From Calycina herbarum (lineage: Eukaryota; Ascomycota; Leotiomycetes; Helotiales; Pezizellaceae), in the NCBI GenBank assembly GCA_001414485.1, contig LLEY01000056.1, positions 1 through 64,000 of the forward strand: 64,000 bases of DNA, written 5' to 3'. Positions 10,706 to 22,810 of this stretch are shown here, piece after piece (within the stretch, counting starts at the first letter, position 1; every line of letters begins with the position of its first letter). Position numbers and translations under genes: made by a program. The notes under the pieces are model-generated. The model saw nothing but the letters and a program-made list of their open reading frames with translations, did no database searches and was not told the DNA's origin.

Positions 10706-12917
10706 AAGTGAGGGAAGGGGGAGCGTGTGACTGGGGTGGGGCTATGCTATCTTAGATTTGGAACTTTGGATAGGGAGTCTTGGGTTTGAATTTGGGAAGT
10801 ATGAGAATATTTCAAGACCGTTCGTTAGAATACAATAGAACTAAATTACAATTGCTCGCTTATCATATCCCTTTATTATTGCTCAACTTTCACGGATTTT
10901 AGAACCAGTGCGGCTTTCCTGATAGAATTGGTTGTACTAGCTTCGTTGAAAACCTAATGTATTGGGCATGGCTAATTGAAATTGACAACTCTGCTTCCAA
11001 GATGGCAAGCGGCTGTGACCTGGAACGCTTGGTATGGTAGAACACCTAGAGTTACCCATCTTCAAGATGACGTACGGTACTTGTAGAATAGTCCATTGTG
11101 TGCTTGGAGCGGTACGTCCCTTAACTTGGCTGATTTAGATGAACGGACGAGCTTGATTCGGTAGCAAGTGAAGATTCGATGGTGCATAAAAAGCAGTCAT
11201 CATAAAATGGTTTTCTGTACAAAACTAGCACAAAGCATTCATTACGAGTATTCCGCAAGGTGACCAAGAGAAAAGGCAAATAGTTTGGTGAAGTGAACGT
11301 GCAAGACTTAGGACAAACAGAATAGGGGTCTGAACCTGTGTTCTTCTGTGTTGTGCCTGGGTCGCCAAATCAAAATTTCTGTGATGGGTCACTATATAGA
11401 GTAGGGTATACAGTGGTCAAATGGGTAGTGGGGGCATGGTACTTTACGAATTGGGAGGTTTCAGCTCTCGGTAGGCTTACTTCTCTTCTAGTTCCTAGAA
11501 ATAAAATTAGAGTAGCGATAGAAGTGCGAGCTTACCGTGGCGATATATGTCGGCTTTTCAGTAAAAAGAAACAATGAGATGTAAACAGGAAATGTTAGAT
11601 TTTCAAATTTTAACTATCTCCGAACTTAGGTGAAGATATTGGGCTCTTTGACTGGCAAATGGAGTAAGAACACTGGCGGTTTGGCAAAATGTTCCGTGTT
11701 GGAAGGGCTAATAAATAACACTACCGTCCGGTGGTATGGATGGAAAGTGTGACTTCTACAATCCACACAACATGTCCTATGTCCTCGAGCTCAAGTGGTC
11801 CACACCGTTGTTGCGTAGCCACCGCTTAGTATTCCAACCCATGTTTGTGAGCTTACACGTTTGGAGCTGGCGGGTTCGAACGAGCGAACGAGATGGTTTC
11901 GGTGGTGAATAATTACTCGACAACAAGTCATAGCTTTCTATTTGCAGACAAGTTTCTGAGTAAGAAGTGGATATCAAGTCATCACATCCAGCTCTTCTCA
12001 ATCAAATTATAGTAGTGATAGTAGTGTGAAATTATCAGGCTACGGTTCCCATCCATGTGCTTCTTCTACCGGCCCGTTTCCATCGTTGTTTGAATTTTGC
12101 TGCCAGAGACAACGGTTGTTTGATATAGACACAGTTATCCCACATGCCCTGCTTTTTTTTCGCAGATGAGAAACAGAACCCAGCAGAATTAAGCAGGTAA
12201 GAGTTTTTGGTAGTTGTTCCCCACCCTCTCTGAAGCCGAGTGATGTATACTTAGTTACAACTGTCTGCATATGAGATTTGAAGCAAGAATTGGCAAGACC
12301 AAGTGATGGAGATGTAAGGGAATATTCTCTTCAGTCTATAGAAGTTCGACAAGAGAGGGACGTCGAAAAAAGAGTTCTTGGGTACCAGTAAGCAACTATC
12401 AACTTAGATTGAACTTCTTATTTCGTGATTAGAACATCCAACAGACAAATTGACAGGTGGAATTATAGTAAGTGTTGTGGAAAAGTCGAGGAGAAGTCTT
12501 ATTGACACCAAAGTTTAATTGAAAATTTGTGAAGAGAAAAAAACAAGAGAGAGGAGAGAGAATTAAAAAGAAATACAGAAAGAAGTTGGAGCTTTGTTGG
12601 GATAGAAGTGAATTGGCATTTCATGTGATGTTACTTGGGAGCAAGGAGTCTTTAGAAAGCCTTTCTTTGATGGTGACATTGCACTACCGTTGTAGCTTTC
12701 TGTTTTCATCTACCTGTCTTATTTGCAATTATCCCATGTATTTTCAAAAGGAAAAGTATTATTACATTAAGAAATCTAGAAACTCCTCGCCCCACTGACA
12801 CCTCACAACCCATTACCACTTTTTTCCACCTCCAAGCCCCAATAAATTTTCGCCTCGCTCCTTCCTCCTCTCCTTTTGCTCATCACTTCTAAACCATCCC
12901 ATCAAAGCTCATCAAAA
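10706..12917. other. gene-free interval (dynamin 3' side to cupredoxin 3' side)
   Basis: About 2.2 kb between the convergent dynamin and cupredoxin genes. Open frames near 11338-11577, 11777-12001, 12040-12270 and 12529-12798 are short, low in complexity or lack any domain. I see no RNA gene or clear repeat. Confidence 0.55.
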
Positions 12918-13618
12918 TCAAACCATCAACCCAGCAACCATCACAGCAAACAATCCAACTCCCCAAGCCCCAAGTCTCTCAGCTCCGCTAGCAACAGAAG
13001 TCGCACTCGGGGCAGGCTCAGGAGATCCCCCATACCCACCACCACTTGAGCTGGTAGAAGAAGGCATAGCTGCAGAACCAGAAGCCGAACCCCCAGCAGC
13101 AGCAGGTCCTAGAAGACCTCCTTGGACTTTGGTAGATGCCACGGTGGTTTTGTCCTTGGCATTTGCGGTGTATGCTTCGAGACCTTTTGAGGTATCGGAT
13201 CTGTAGCTCGTCAGTTACTTTTTCCCAACACTTAAGAGAAACAGGAAACTCACGGCGCATTAACAATCCCAACCATCCCACTCCCACAATGACTAGGAAA
13301 CGCGCAATAAAAATAAATCGGGTTGTCATCCTTCACCGTGATACTAAACGTTGTAGCATTCCCCCTAGGATCACTTGTAGCAAAAGCTCCCGACCAGAAC
13401 GAAGAGTTGGAAAGCGGTTTGCAGGGTTCTTCGAAAGAGCCTTGGGCGACGCTGTGTTTCATGGGGTAGAAGTGGAATTCTACTACCCCTCCTACAGGCA
13501 CAGAGAGGGTGGAGGGGGAGAAGGTTAGGGATGAACCTTCACCGACTTTGACTACTGTTGGCCCTGCTGCGAGGGCGAGGGGGAGGGCCAAGAGGGGGGC
13601 GAGGAGGGAGAGTTGCAT
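12918..13618 (-). CDS. GPI-anchored extracellular cupredoxin (Ser/Gly-rich)
   Basis: Two exons (13618-13254, 13200-12918) give about 215 aa. A signal peptide (MQLSLLAPLLALPLALAAG) precedes a single cupredoxin fold of about 100 residues. The probable type-1 copper ligands are His in FYPMKHSVAQ, then Cys, His and Met in the loop YFYCAFPSHCGSGM. The extra cysteine in EEPCKPL is also typical of this fungal group. A Gly/Ser-rich linker and a hydrophobic C-terminus (WGVGLFAVMVAGLMV) suggest a GPI anchor. Relatives are abundant, poorly characterised secreted fungal proteins; redox or copper binding at the wall is inferred, not shown. The intron falls after the copper loop. Confidence 0.85.
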
Positions 13619-14954
13619 TGTGATGGCTGGGAGATGGGATTTTGGTTGGGATGGGTATTCGGTATGGGACTTTGAAAGTGGATGAAAATGGGAGACTGGG
13701 ATGTGAATGAGGTGATTTGAGAGCGATATTGCAAAGAGTGGAATATTCTCTTGGTTTTATAACAAACTCCAGAAGGTACGATGTGAGAACCTTCCCTTTC
13801 GAGAAGCACCTCACACTCGTACCTTTTCATAACACACAACTCTTATTCCCCCTTGCTTCTCATTTTCAGGCCAAACAAATCTTTCAACAGGTCAGCATAC
13901 ACAAAAACCTTGTCAGCTTCGCCAATTGACTTGAAGTCTGGAACTCTGAAGCAAAGCAATATCCCTTTTCGTCCTCTGGCGTTTAGCGATGCCAAGATTA
14001 GGAAGGAGAGGAGGAGGTACAACAATGGAAATCTGGTAGGATAACCAGTAAGAAACAAGATGGGAATAAGAGGAAGAATTGTGATGTGAATTTCTTAGCG
14101 AGCGGCATGGACACAGCCCCCTTCCTCCTCGTCAATAAGGACCCCGAATCAGAAAGAACCCAGTTATTTGACTCAAGGGACATATCCATGATCAAATCGG
14201 AACCAATGAGAGAGCTTGAAACTCATTAAAAAGAGGAAACATCTCAGCAACTTTGCCGGCCGAAGCTTGATCTTGTGAGATACGAGAAATACGAGGAAAG
14301 CAATTGATCACTGACCAAAAACAGACCTGGAAAAACCACCAAAAAGACCAGAACAAACAAAGTTCAAAACGACGGACCTCGCAAATTCTCAATATCCAAC
14401 TCAAGTGGGCGCAGTCCAAAAATACCACCAAGCAATGCAAGTACCTCATGCGGGGGAAAACTTTCCCCCCACAAACGGCAGCTGTCCAGACCACCATGGT
14501 TTAAAACAATATTAATTCCCGGTACAACAGCATCTCAACGAATGAAATTAAGACATTTATCGCTGACTTGTTGTTTCGACGAATCGAGGTGTGTGCATGA
14601 ACTAATCGAGGAAGGTGGTAACCCAACCGATTAGAGAAGGCAGTGCTGCAAGCGAGTCACGTGGAATAGAGGTGCCCCAGGAAGTTCCTGTACCTACATA
14701 TGCGAGAATTAAGACTTTCTTGAAAGGGTTGTTGGAAACAAAAATAGCACGGTAGGACGAAGGTCCGGCAGAAATACAAATCAAAGCTGTAAGTCGGGAA
14801 ATTGTCGTGTGAAGAAAAGTCAATGTTTGAACTCTCAGGGCAATTGTTTTCAAGGTACGTATTCATTTACTTCTCATTGGCTGTCCAAACAATTAGTTAA
14901 CATTCACAATAAACGCCCTAAGACAGAGAGCCATACCTTCACCCTCCTCGTCAA
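13619..14954. other. intergenic region between cupredoxin and MFS genes
   Basis: This holds the cupredoxin promoter and the MFS gene 3' side. A minus-strand open frame at 14602-14853 (83 codons, ending LPSLIGWVTTFLD) has unbiased composition but no recognisable domain and no visible partner exons; I leave it uncalled. A palindrome lies at 14452-14469. Confidence 0.5.
14452..14469. repeat. near-perfect palindrome
   Basis: The sequence reads GGGGGAAA, two bases, TTTCCCCC, giving 8-bp arms with a 2-bp centre. It lies about 830 bp upstream of the cupredoxin start. It could be a symmetric protein-binding site; no function can be read from sequence. Confidence 0.6.
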
Positions 14955-17045
14955 TTAATACACATATATGAAATCCTCATTCTGAATGTCCGTCAAGTCG
15001 TCGAATGCCCTGTCACCTTCAGGGCCAATGCCCGCATCTGCATTATCCCCATCTGCGATTCTTTCCTGGACATTCATCATGGATCTATCGATCACGACTG
15101 CGGATTTCCCCACTGCGACTCTGCGCTTTGCATGTTTCTTGTTGAGAACAATGAGGTAGAGATTTGTGAGGCTAGTGATGAGTTAGTTGAGGGAGAGGAG
15201 AGAATTATGGGGGGAAAGTTACACGATGAGGATGATTAAAACGACGAATAAGACGAGACTGTGGAATGTTAGTACGAATTTCGGTGTTTTGGTGAGTAAT
15301 GACATTACCTGGAGGTAAGTCCACGCTTGTATTCTGGTGCTTCCGCTGTGGTGTAAAGATGTGGGCCAAGGATCTACAGTGCAAGTTAGAAGTATTCGGA
15401 CTTGGATTGTATGCGACTACTAACGTTCCCTGCACTCTGACCGATGAATAGCATGGCTGTAGTGGTCTTCTTTTTGGTCTCTCCGGCAGTATTTTGTGTT
15501 GACCAAGAGTAAATTAGAGGTGCTAAGAAAGTTAGTTCCACCTTGTCAAGTTCCCCTTGCATTCGAGAGCTTACATATTCCAGGATAGACAGAGATCTAA
15601 GAATGATTAGTAACAATCCCTTTTTGATACATCAAGTCCCACTTACGAGATAATACCCAACGAGAAGCGGTGCTTTGTGTGCCTTCTCGTGCGGAATACA
15701 CAACAAAATCATACATCCCACAATCGGCGGAATACACAGAAGAATCAAAGCAGGTGCTTTTCTTTTCGTATAAGTCGCAAATGCTGCTCCACCCATCGTG
15801 GCGATGATTTGAACTGCACCAAATGGAATGTTCAAAAGGATTGTTCTGAAGCTGTCGAATCCGAAGGAGCTGATAATGAGCGGTCCAAATGTTGTAATAC
15901 CTCCGCTTGGGGTTCTGAATTGGTTAGTAACCACATGGTCAAAATGGAGGTATGTTTGTACTTACGAAATCGAAAACATTAACGCAAACCAGAACCAAGT
16001 CTTCAAATCCATCAGACTCTCAATAACGTGTTCCCATTTCCACTCGGTTGACACCACGCCCATTTGATTATCTCGAAGTCGCTCCACTGCCAGTAGTTTG
16101 TCATTATCGTTGAGAAATCGGGCGACGATTGGACTGTCTGGAAGATAAAGGAATACAACGACAGAGAAAACCACGGTGAGAAGTCCACAGGCTAGGAAAA
16201 TGATCTTTGTTGGGTTAGAATGGTTTATAGTTCGTGGGGATAGAAGCTACATACTTGATATGAATGCATGGCATCTGAATGGATATGACCAAGTCCATAC
16301 GCGAGAAGACTGCCAACCTTAGACATTGTTAGCTGACTGGCGCCGAAGTATATTCTGGTTCATACCATATTTGTTACACCATTCATTGCATACCAAGAAG
16401 CGTTTCGATTTGTCTGCTCGCTACGTCTCCACCACATTGCAGTGATTGCAAGGAAGGTTGGCGCTATTGAAACAATTAGAATTGCCATCAAATGATGAAG
16501 GAAGACAACTTACCAACTGATGCCTCAAAACATCCCAAGAAGAAACGAGTCACAAGCAGTCCCTTAAAGTCTTTTGCAACGGCCATACAACTGAGAACTA
16601 TACCCCAACACAAAACCATCGTCGCACCAAACTTTCCAGTTGGCAGCTTGACGAGGAAGTAGGCGATGATAGGTTGCATAACGAGTTGTGCGACATAAAC
16701 GATTGACCCCAGCCACGAATAATCTTGTCCCTTGAGGTTTGCATCCTTTACAAGACCAAAAACACTGGCATAAGATAACGTTGACTTGTCCAGTTGTTGC
16801 AAAAAGTATACTGCCAGCATAGTCGGCAGAATCGTGAGATCTATTTTGCGGAGAATTCGTTTATTGTCCTCCGGAGAGACAACCACGGTTTGATTCGCAT
16901 CCTGGAGAAATTCGGCGGCTCGATCCTTGTGTTTGGTGTCTCCTTGTAAGTTTTTGGATGCTGCTACATCTTCCACCGCTTCCACATCTTGTCCCTTCCC
17001 CTCCATTTTGCTACTTGTTGGTTTCTCAGAAACCATGGGTTCCAC
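14955..17045 (-). CDS. MFS transporter, allantoate permease (Dal5-like anion:cation symporter) family
   Basis: Ten exons can be joined from 17045 to a TAA at 14955-14957; the first five are 17045-16514, 16463-16366, 16317-16255, 16204-15966 and 15914-15647. A ~70-residue charged, Lys/Glu-rich cytosolic N-terminus leads to RILRKIDLTILPTMLAVYFLQQLDKSTLSYASVFGL, the start typical of this family. The middle loop has SDAMHSYQ, FLYLPDSPIVARFL and LLAVERLRDNQMG. The second half carries STPSGGITTFGPLI, FIGQSAGN and PHLYTTAEAPEYKRGL, and the C-terminus is hydrophilic, ending NEDFIYVY. Twelve membrane helices are expected. The family imports small organic anions such as allantoate, vitamins or carboxylates; the substrate cannot be told here. 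A second in-frame ATG three codons in is an alternative start. Confidence 0.88.
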
Positions 17046-18766
17046 GAGTCTCGGCTTGGTCTTTGAGGGGTCAAAAACTCAGTAACGTCCGTATACACAC
17101 CCCAAGAAGAGGTGAAAAAGGAGTGAGTCGACGATAAGAGCACTGTGAGACGAGGATGGGAAGTGGGAAAAGGTTGAGAAACCGCAATGAAGGAAGAGGG
17201 TCTTATCTTCACTTAGAGAGAAATAACAAGGGGCATTATTGACTCGTGCTTGGAGCTTGAATCTAGAAACACGGTGGATCATGACTAAGTCATCAACGGG
17301 GAAAATACCGAATCTGGGGACATCTCCCCATGGGGTCCGGGGTTGTTTGGATGCCCCGCACTTGAGTTCTTCTACCCAGCCCAGCGGATTACAAGATCCT
17401 CATCAGTTTCCAGCCCCATAAAAAACGGCGAGACCGTTAGGTCGAAATTTAGGAGTTGATTGATGGGTTCTGTCTTCATTCATGGAGAGTGTTTATTGCC
17501 TCCAGTATCGTGTTGCCACGGAGAACTCAAGAGACATTGCCACCGGGAATAAGTCGAAGAGAACAATGGATATCGTCTTCCCATAACTTCGCCGCACGGT
17601 ATTATTATCCCTTCTTCTGATGACTCAAACACGACTACGAGGTGATGGGGAGGATATAATCGGTGTCTGACGGCATAGAGAGGCAGTTGAAACGTATCAT
17701 ATGGTCCGTTAATTGTGTTGGCCTTGCCGTTTTGTTCTTGAATATCTGATGCCCCGCCCAACGCCCGTTGTACGCAAAAGCAGTTGATTGGTTTCTTCGT
17801 CTACGCGTTCCCGGGTAAGAGTGTGGAGTCTGCAATGCATCTCTTTTAGCTCGTAATATTTCCTAAACTACTTAGCTTGTTGGAAGCGGTTTCCTCACCA
17901 ATGGTAACCAAAACTATGCGTTGTCTTTGGAATTGACCAAAGAACGACGGGATATTCGACACGTGGTATAAACTTGAAAGGCTTGAATAATATGGATGCC
18001 ACCGGTTATATATTAATTCGTACTCACGGGAGGCTATTCTTCAACTCGTGCTGGTGCACAGGATCTCGGCGACTGTTGATCGGACAGAATCTCGGTAGCA
18101 GCGGGCAAATAACGGTGCCAGTTGAGTAAGAATCATGTTAGCTGCTGATCCATCAGTATTCCGTATGTGACATGAATGATAGCGGAGGTGGAACGATATT
18201 GTTGTTGTAGTTTGAGGCGTCTTAGAAATTCAACTCCATTTCTAGGGTCGGCCCGTCAGCCTTCAGAACCCGATAGAAGCCGTCACTTGGCGCTCATTGG
18301 CAGAGGCTCAGCATAATATTATATCCCCAGACTCCCCTCCCCCACTCTCCACTCCCGTCTCATCCACTTCCCCAAATCCCCAAGCTGACCCCATATTCTG
18401 TTTTCACTACGTGTAGACGCACTACTGTACACCAAATCCACCCTTCCCAGCACACATGGAAATGGCGAGTCGCCGTTTGGGTGACAGTTATGCCAACACC
18501 CATAATTATGCCTTCGAGTGGGGGGGACGGCGGGGAGGAAACCGTTGTCGCCAGCTGGCACGACAGAAGAATCCACTCCCACGAGTACAGTAGCTCTTTC
18601 CTCGCTTTACCTTCTGTTTATTTCTCTGGTTTCCTGCAGTCTCTGCCATTTCTTTCGTCTTGAAGAATCCCCCCATTCCTCAATTTCTCTCATATAAATA
18701 GCTCCAAGTTTCACTATACTGTAAATATTAGTCTACATTTAACTCCTTCTCCTTCTCACCAAAACT
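17046..18766. other. divergent intergenic region between MFS and GH31 genes
   Basis: About 1.7 kb containing the promoters of both genes. Short open frames at 17480-17835 and 18319-18582 have no support. I see no RNA gene. Confidence 0.55.
18693..18700 (+). promoter_or_regulatory. TATA-like box of the GH31 gene
   Basis: TATAAATA lies about 67 bp upstream of the GH31 start codon, after a pyrimidine-rich stretch. Position and sequence fit a core promoter element; there is no expression evidence. Confidence 0.45.
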
Positions 18767-21395
18767 ATGCCCCAAAGCGAATTTCTCCCCCGGCAATACG
18801 CCCTCGCAGATTCCAAGCTGCAAGATACAAACCTAACACTCAAATCAACCGACTCCGATTTTCAATTTACCTTCGAAGCTCTCCGTCCAGGTCTCTTCCG
18901 CACAACCTTCTCCTCACCAACCCATCCACTACCTCCCCATCCCTCTACAGGACCCCATCCAACCCCGAATTTCACAGACATTCAGCCAACCTCAACCTCC
19001 TCACAATCACAAAAGAGCATCGTAGTTGGAAATGTCACCGCCTCAGTCGATTGGGCAGATTGTCCCATGGTCTCTCTCCAAATCGCAGGTCAAGAAAAAC
19101 CAATCCACAAAGATCTCGAATTCCGCTCCTACGTAGCAGATTCTATGGGGATAGCACATTATACCTACTACAAAAGAGATACTCTCCATGTGGGACTCGG
19201 GGAGAAATGTGCGCCTATGAATCTTGCAAATCGACATTTTATACTTTCTGCCACCGATAGTTTTGGGTATGATATCTATCGAACGGATCCTCTGTACAAA
19301 CACATCCCGTTATTGATCAATGCCACACCGGAGGGTGTTGTGGGTATTTTTTCGAGTTCTCACAGTCGTGGGACTTACGATGTTGGATCGGAGATTGATG
19401 GCTTATGGGGACACTTCAAAGTCTACAGACAGGATCATGGTGGTTTGGAAGAATACTTACTTGTTGGAGAGACTATTCAAGATGTAGTGAGGATGTATGC
19501 CGACTTGGTTGGTTATCCGTTACTCGTACCACGTTGGGCTTTCGGATACATCGCTGGAGGTTACAAATATGCGGCCATGGATGAACCACGAGCCGCTGAT
19601 GTTCTTTACGATTTCGCTGAGAAATTGAAGAAATACGACATCCCTTGCAATGCTCTTCAGCTTTCTTCTGGGTATTCGATTGCGGCTACTGAACCTAAAG
19701 TACGCAATGTGTTTACCTGGAATCGTGAGAGATTCCCGGATCCAGAGGACTTTCTGAAGAAGTATCATCATGAGGGGATTCGAATTATTGCGAATATTAA
19801 ACCATATGTTCTAGCAGCACACCCCGACTACCAAAAGCTGGTTGATGGAAAGGCTTTATTCACGAACCCAAGAACAAAAGGGTCAGCTGTTGCTCGTTTG
19901 TGGAGTAATGGCGGTGGAGAGAGTGGAGAAGGAAGTCATATCGATTTCACTTCCGAACTTGGTTTCAAATGGTGGTTTGAAGGAGTGAAATCCCTTCGAA
20001 CTTCTGGAGTGGAAGGAATTTGGAATGATAACAACGAGTACACTATTGCGGATGATCAATGGCAATGTGCCTTGCAGCATGATAAAGATGTTCCTATTGA
20101 TGGTGTGGGAAATCAAATTGGTATTTGGGGAAGATCACTTCATACTGAACTTATGGGTCAGTCGTCACATGATGCTCTTCTGGATTTGGAACCGAATGTT
20201 CGTCCTTTTGTGCTTACTCGTTCGGCGACTGCTGGGACTATGCGTTATGCTGCAAGTTCGTGGGGAGGGGATAATGTTACGAGTTGGGATTCGATGAAGG
20301 GTTCGAATTCGTTGTCTTTGAATGCTGGTATGAGTTTGATACAAGTAAGTCTTCCCCATTTCATTGCTTCAACCAGACCCTCCCGGTATTCTCCATGGGC
20401 TTCAAATCAGAATTTAGAAGTGTCTCTCGTCACAGTACCATCATCTAACCAAACTACAGTGCTACGGCCACGACATAGGCGGTTTCGAAGGCCCTCAACC
20501 AACCCCTGAACTTCTTCTTCGCTGGATCCAACTTGGGTGTCACTCCCCCCGCTTCGCAATAAACTGTTTCAAAACCGACGAAAACGACAACACAATCGGC
20601 GGCGTCATCGAACCCTGGATGTACCCCGAAATCACACCCCAAATCCGTGCCGCCATAAAACGTCGCTATGAAATTATCCCTTACCTCTATACCCTCATGC
20701 TTTCCTCCCATCTCACTGCTCTCCCACCTCAACGCTGGATTGGCTCAGGATATGAAAATGATCCCGAGGTTTGGAGTGAGGAGCTGAAAGCTGGGGAGCG
20801 ACAGTATTGGCTCGGTGATTCTTTGTTGGTAGGGGGTATTTATGAAGCTGGGGTTGCAGACGCGAGGGTTTATCTTCCGAGAAAGAGTGACGAGGACGAA
20901 GGGTATATCAACCTCAACGCACCACACGGATGCCACGCTGCTGGACAATGGGTCACCCTTCCTTCGGAGTGGAAAGAAAGTATTCCTCTTCTTGCGCGTA
21001 TTGGAGGCGGTATTCCAGTCGGAAAAAGTGTGCAAACGAGATCTCCAGGTGATGAACGTTTTCCTTCGCCGAATGCTGTGGAAGATGATTACAGGGCTGT
21101 TGAGATCTTCCCGCCAAAGGGGGTGAGTAAGAAGACTTATGTGTATGAGTGGTTTGAGGATGATGGGATTTCTCAGAGGCCGGAGATTTCAAAGTTTGTT
21201 GTCAAGTATGCTTCAACGGAGGAAGAAGTTCTTGTGTCTTTCGAGAAGGCGGAGGGGAAATATGTACCTGTGTGGAAGGAGTTGAGTATTATTCTTCCGG
21301 TTGGAGAGAAGAGAAAGGTTCTGTTTGGGGAGGGGAAGGAGTTTTCCAAGAGGGGGGAAGAGAGTAGGGGGAGAGCTGTTTTTCGACTTTTTTAA
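18767..21395 (+). CDS. glycoside hydrolase family 31 (alpha-glucosidase/alpha-xylosidase type)
   Basis: Two exons (18767-20344 and 20460-21395) join to about 837 aa. The N-terminal beta-sandwich contains HFKVYRQDHGG and the region leading to VPRWAFGYIAGGYKYA. The catalytic barrel has IRIIANIKPYVL and GVEGIWNDNNEYTI, where the Asp of WNDNNE is the expected nucleophile. FVLTRSATAGTMRYA is followed across the splice by CYGHDIGGF, the usual GH31 GxDIGGF block. Then come RRYEIIPYLYTLM and WLGDSLLVGGIY. No signal peptide is apparent (MPQSEFLPRQYALADSK), so an intracellular location is inferred, in contrast to secreted maltases. Exact specificity cannot be assigned. The next downstream locus is a broken AA9 gene, so plant-polysaccharide use is one possible theme. 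Confidence 0.9.
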
Positions 21396-21847
21396 TTGCG
21401 GCATTAGGAGATTGAAAATCGTCAGCAAGGTAAGCGAGGAGACCATGAGCTGCTCACAATTCAGTAGATGAAAATTTTATACCAACCCGGCAAAATACAC
21501 GGTTACACAAGACCATTGAACTCGTGATACTCTTTTACCCCTCAAGCTTCGAAGTGAATTGCTTAAGTGAGCTGGAGAGGCACTTGGCTAATTATTAAGG
21601 CTATATTAATTTACACGTACATGCTTTCCCCGTATTTGTTCTTGACGGGTCGGATTATTAGGCATTACCAATTCTAGGGTGTTTGGGTAAGATCGTAAAT
21701 TCACCGAGAGTATTTACTAAACGAACCTCTAACGGCTGTATGAAGGAGAGGTTAATTGACTGTATTTTCCAACTATTTATACAGCTTCCTTCGCGTGGTA
21801 ATCTTTCTGTCATGAGCTACAGAGGTTCTGACGAAACTACTGCAATC
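21396..21847. other. intergenic region between GH31 and the AA9 pseudogene
   Basis: This is the 3' side of GH31 and the old promoter region of the AA9 pseudogene. TATTTATACAG at about 21773-21783 is AT-rich and could be a former TATA region. Nothing else is seen. Confidence 0.5.
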
Positions 21848-22810
21848 ATGAAGTGCGATTTCCTAGCAGCAACACTCGCAACAACGCTCCACCTTGTAAC
21901 CAGCCATGGTGGAGTTTGGAACTACACCATAGATAGGAAATTCTACGCGGGGTACCTAACCCCCTCTCCCCAAAAGCACTCACTCTCACACCCCTTTTAC
22001 GGAAAAGAGAAACAAGTCTCAATGACCTCGGTCGAGTCCCCCTCCCCCTCAGCACGTCTATCCAAAGAACCTGGTCAACAATAGACCCAATCTACGACAC
22101 CCAATCCCCATTCCTCTCCTGCAACACCCCATCAACCCCAGCCCCCACAGCTCTTCACGCACCCATCTCCCCTGGTGGTCTAATAACAGCAAACTGGAAT
22201 CCCTGGCCTCATGAAAGCGGTCCTTCATTCGTATATCTTGCTTCTTGCGGGGAGTCTTGCACACCTTTGAACACTACCGATTTGCTATGGTTCAAAATTT
22301 CGGAAATAGGGTTGATTAATGGGACGTGGGCGAATGGATTCTGAGGAAATACGATTTTGTATGATGGCGGGACGCAGGATGCTAGGATTCCCAAGGGGTT
22401 GAAGAAGGGACGGTATATAGTGAGATATGAGTTGATTCCTATTCATACTAATGCTCAGCATTTTGTTGAGTGTGCGTAGTTGGAAGTTTTAGGGGAGGGG
22501 ATGGGGATGGGGAGTCCGGCTGATGAGTATTTGGTGAAATTTCCGGGAGGGTATCGGGACGACGGTGAGTGGTTTTGCAGACAGCTTTAGAAGGGGTCGG
22601 TGAGCTAATTTTTTTCATGATAGACCCGGGGATTATGAATCCTCATGATGCTGCTAGGTTCTTTGCTGATAATGGGAATAGAACTGTGAGATTTTTTATT
22701 CTTGCTGAGTCCTTGAGAAAAATTACTGACTTCGCTGGTATAGAATTATCCGATTCCAGGCCCAAAGCCTTGGAGAGGTTCGGGATGATTGTAGTGCTGA
22801 TTATGGCTCC
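21848..22810 (+). pseudogene. AA9 (GH61) lytic polysaccharide monooxygenase, inactivated by stop codons
   Basis: The N-terminus is a signal peptide followed by a mature His start, TSHGGVWNYTID, as in AA9 copper enzymes. After an intron (about 21952-22052) come TSIQRTWSTIDPIYD, ITANWNPWPHESGP (second copper His), LLWFKISEIGLINGTWANGF and ELIPIHTNAQHFVECA. Two later introns (about 22566-22622 and 22688-22743) link FPGGYRDD to DPGIMNPHDA and NYPIPGPKPW, all in AA9 order. In-frame stops interrupt it: TGA at 22342-22344 where a Trp is expected, and TAG at 22477-22479 where the conserved Gln after CA is expected. TGA at 22796 comes before a further TAG and TGC-TGA; AA9 proteins often end in Cys. 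The axial Tyr position reads as Phe. Each stop is one transition from a sensible codon. The reading frame and splice sites are otherwise preserved, so decay looks fairly recent. Confidence 0.85.

Noticed and set aside
11860..11900. GGTTCGAAC as a possible tRNA T-arm
   Set aside because: No matching stems or acceptor arm around it.
12529..12798. 89-codon plus-strand open frame
   Set aside because: Begins with a purine run (lysine/arginine-rich) and lacks a domain.
14602..14853. 83-codon minus-strand open frame with balanced composition
   Set aside because: No homologous motif, and no joined exons could be made; kept as uncalled.
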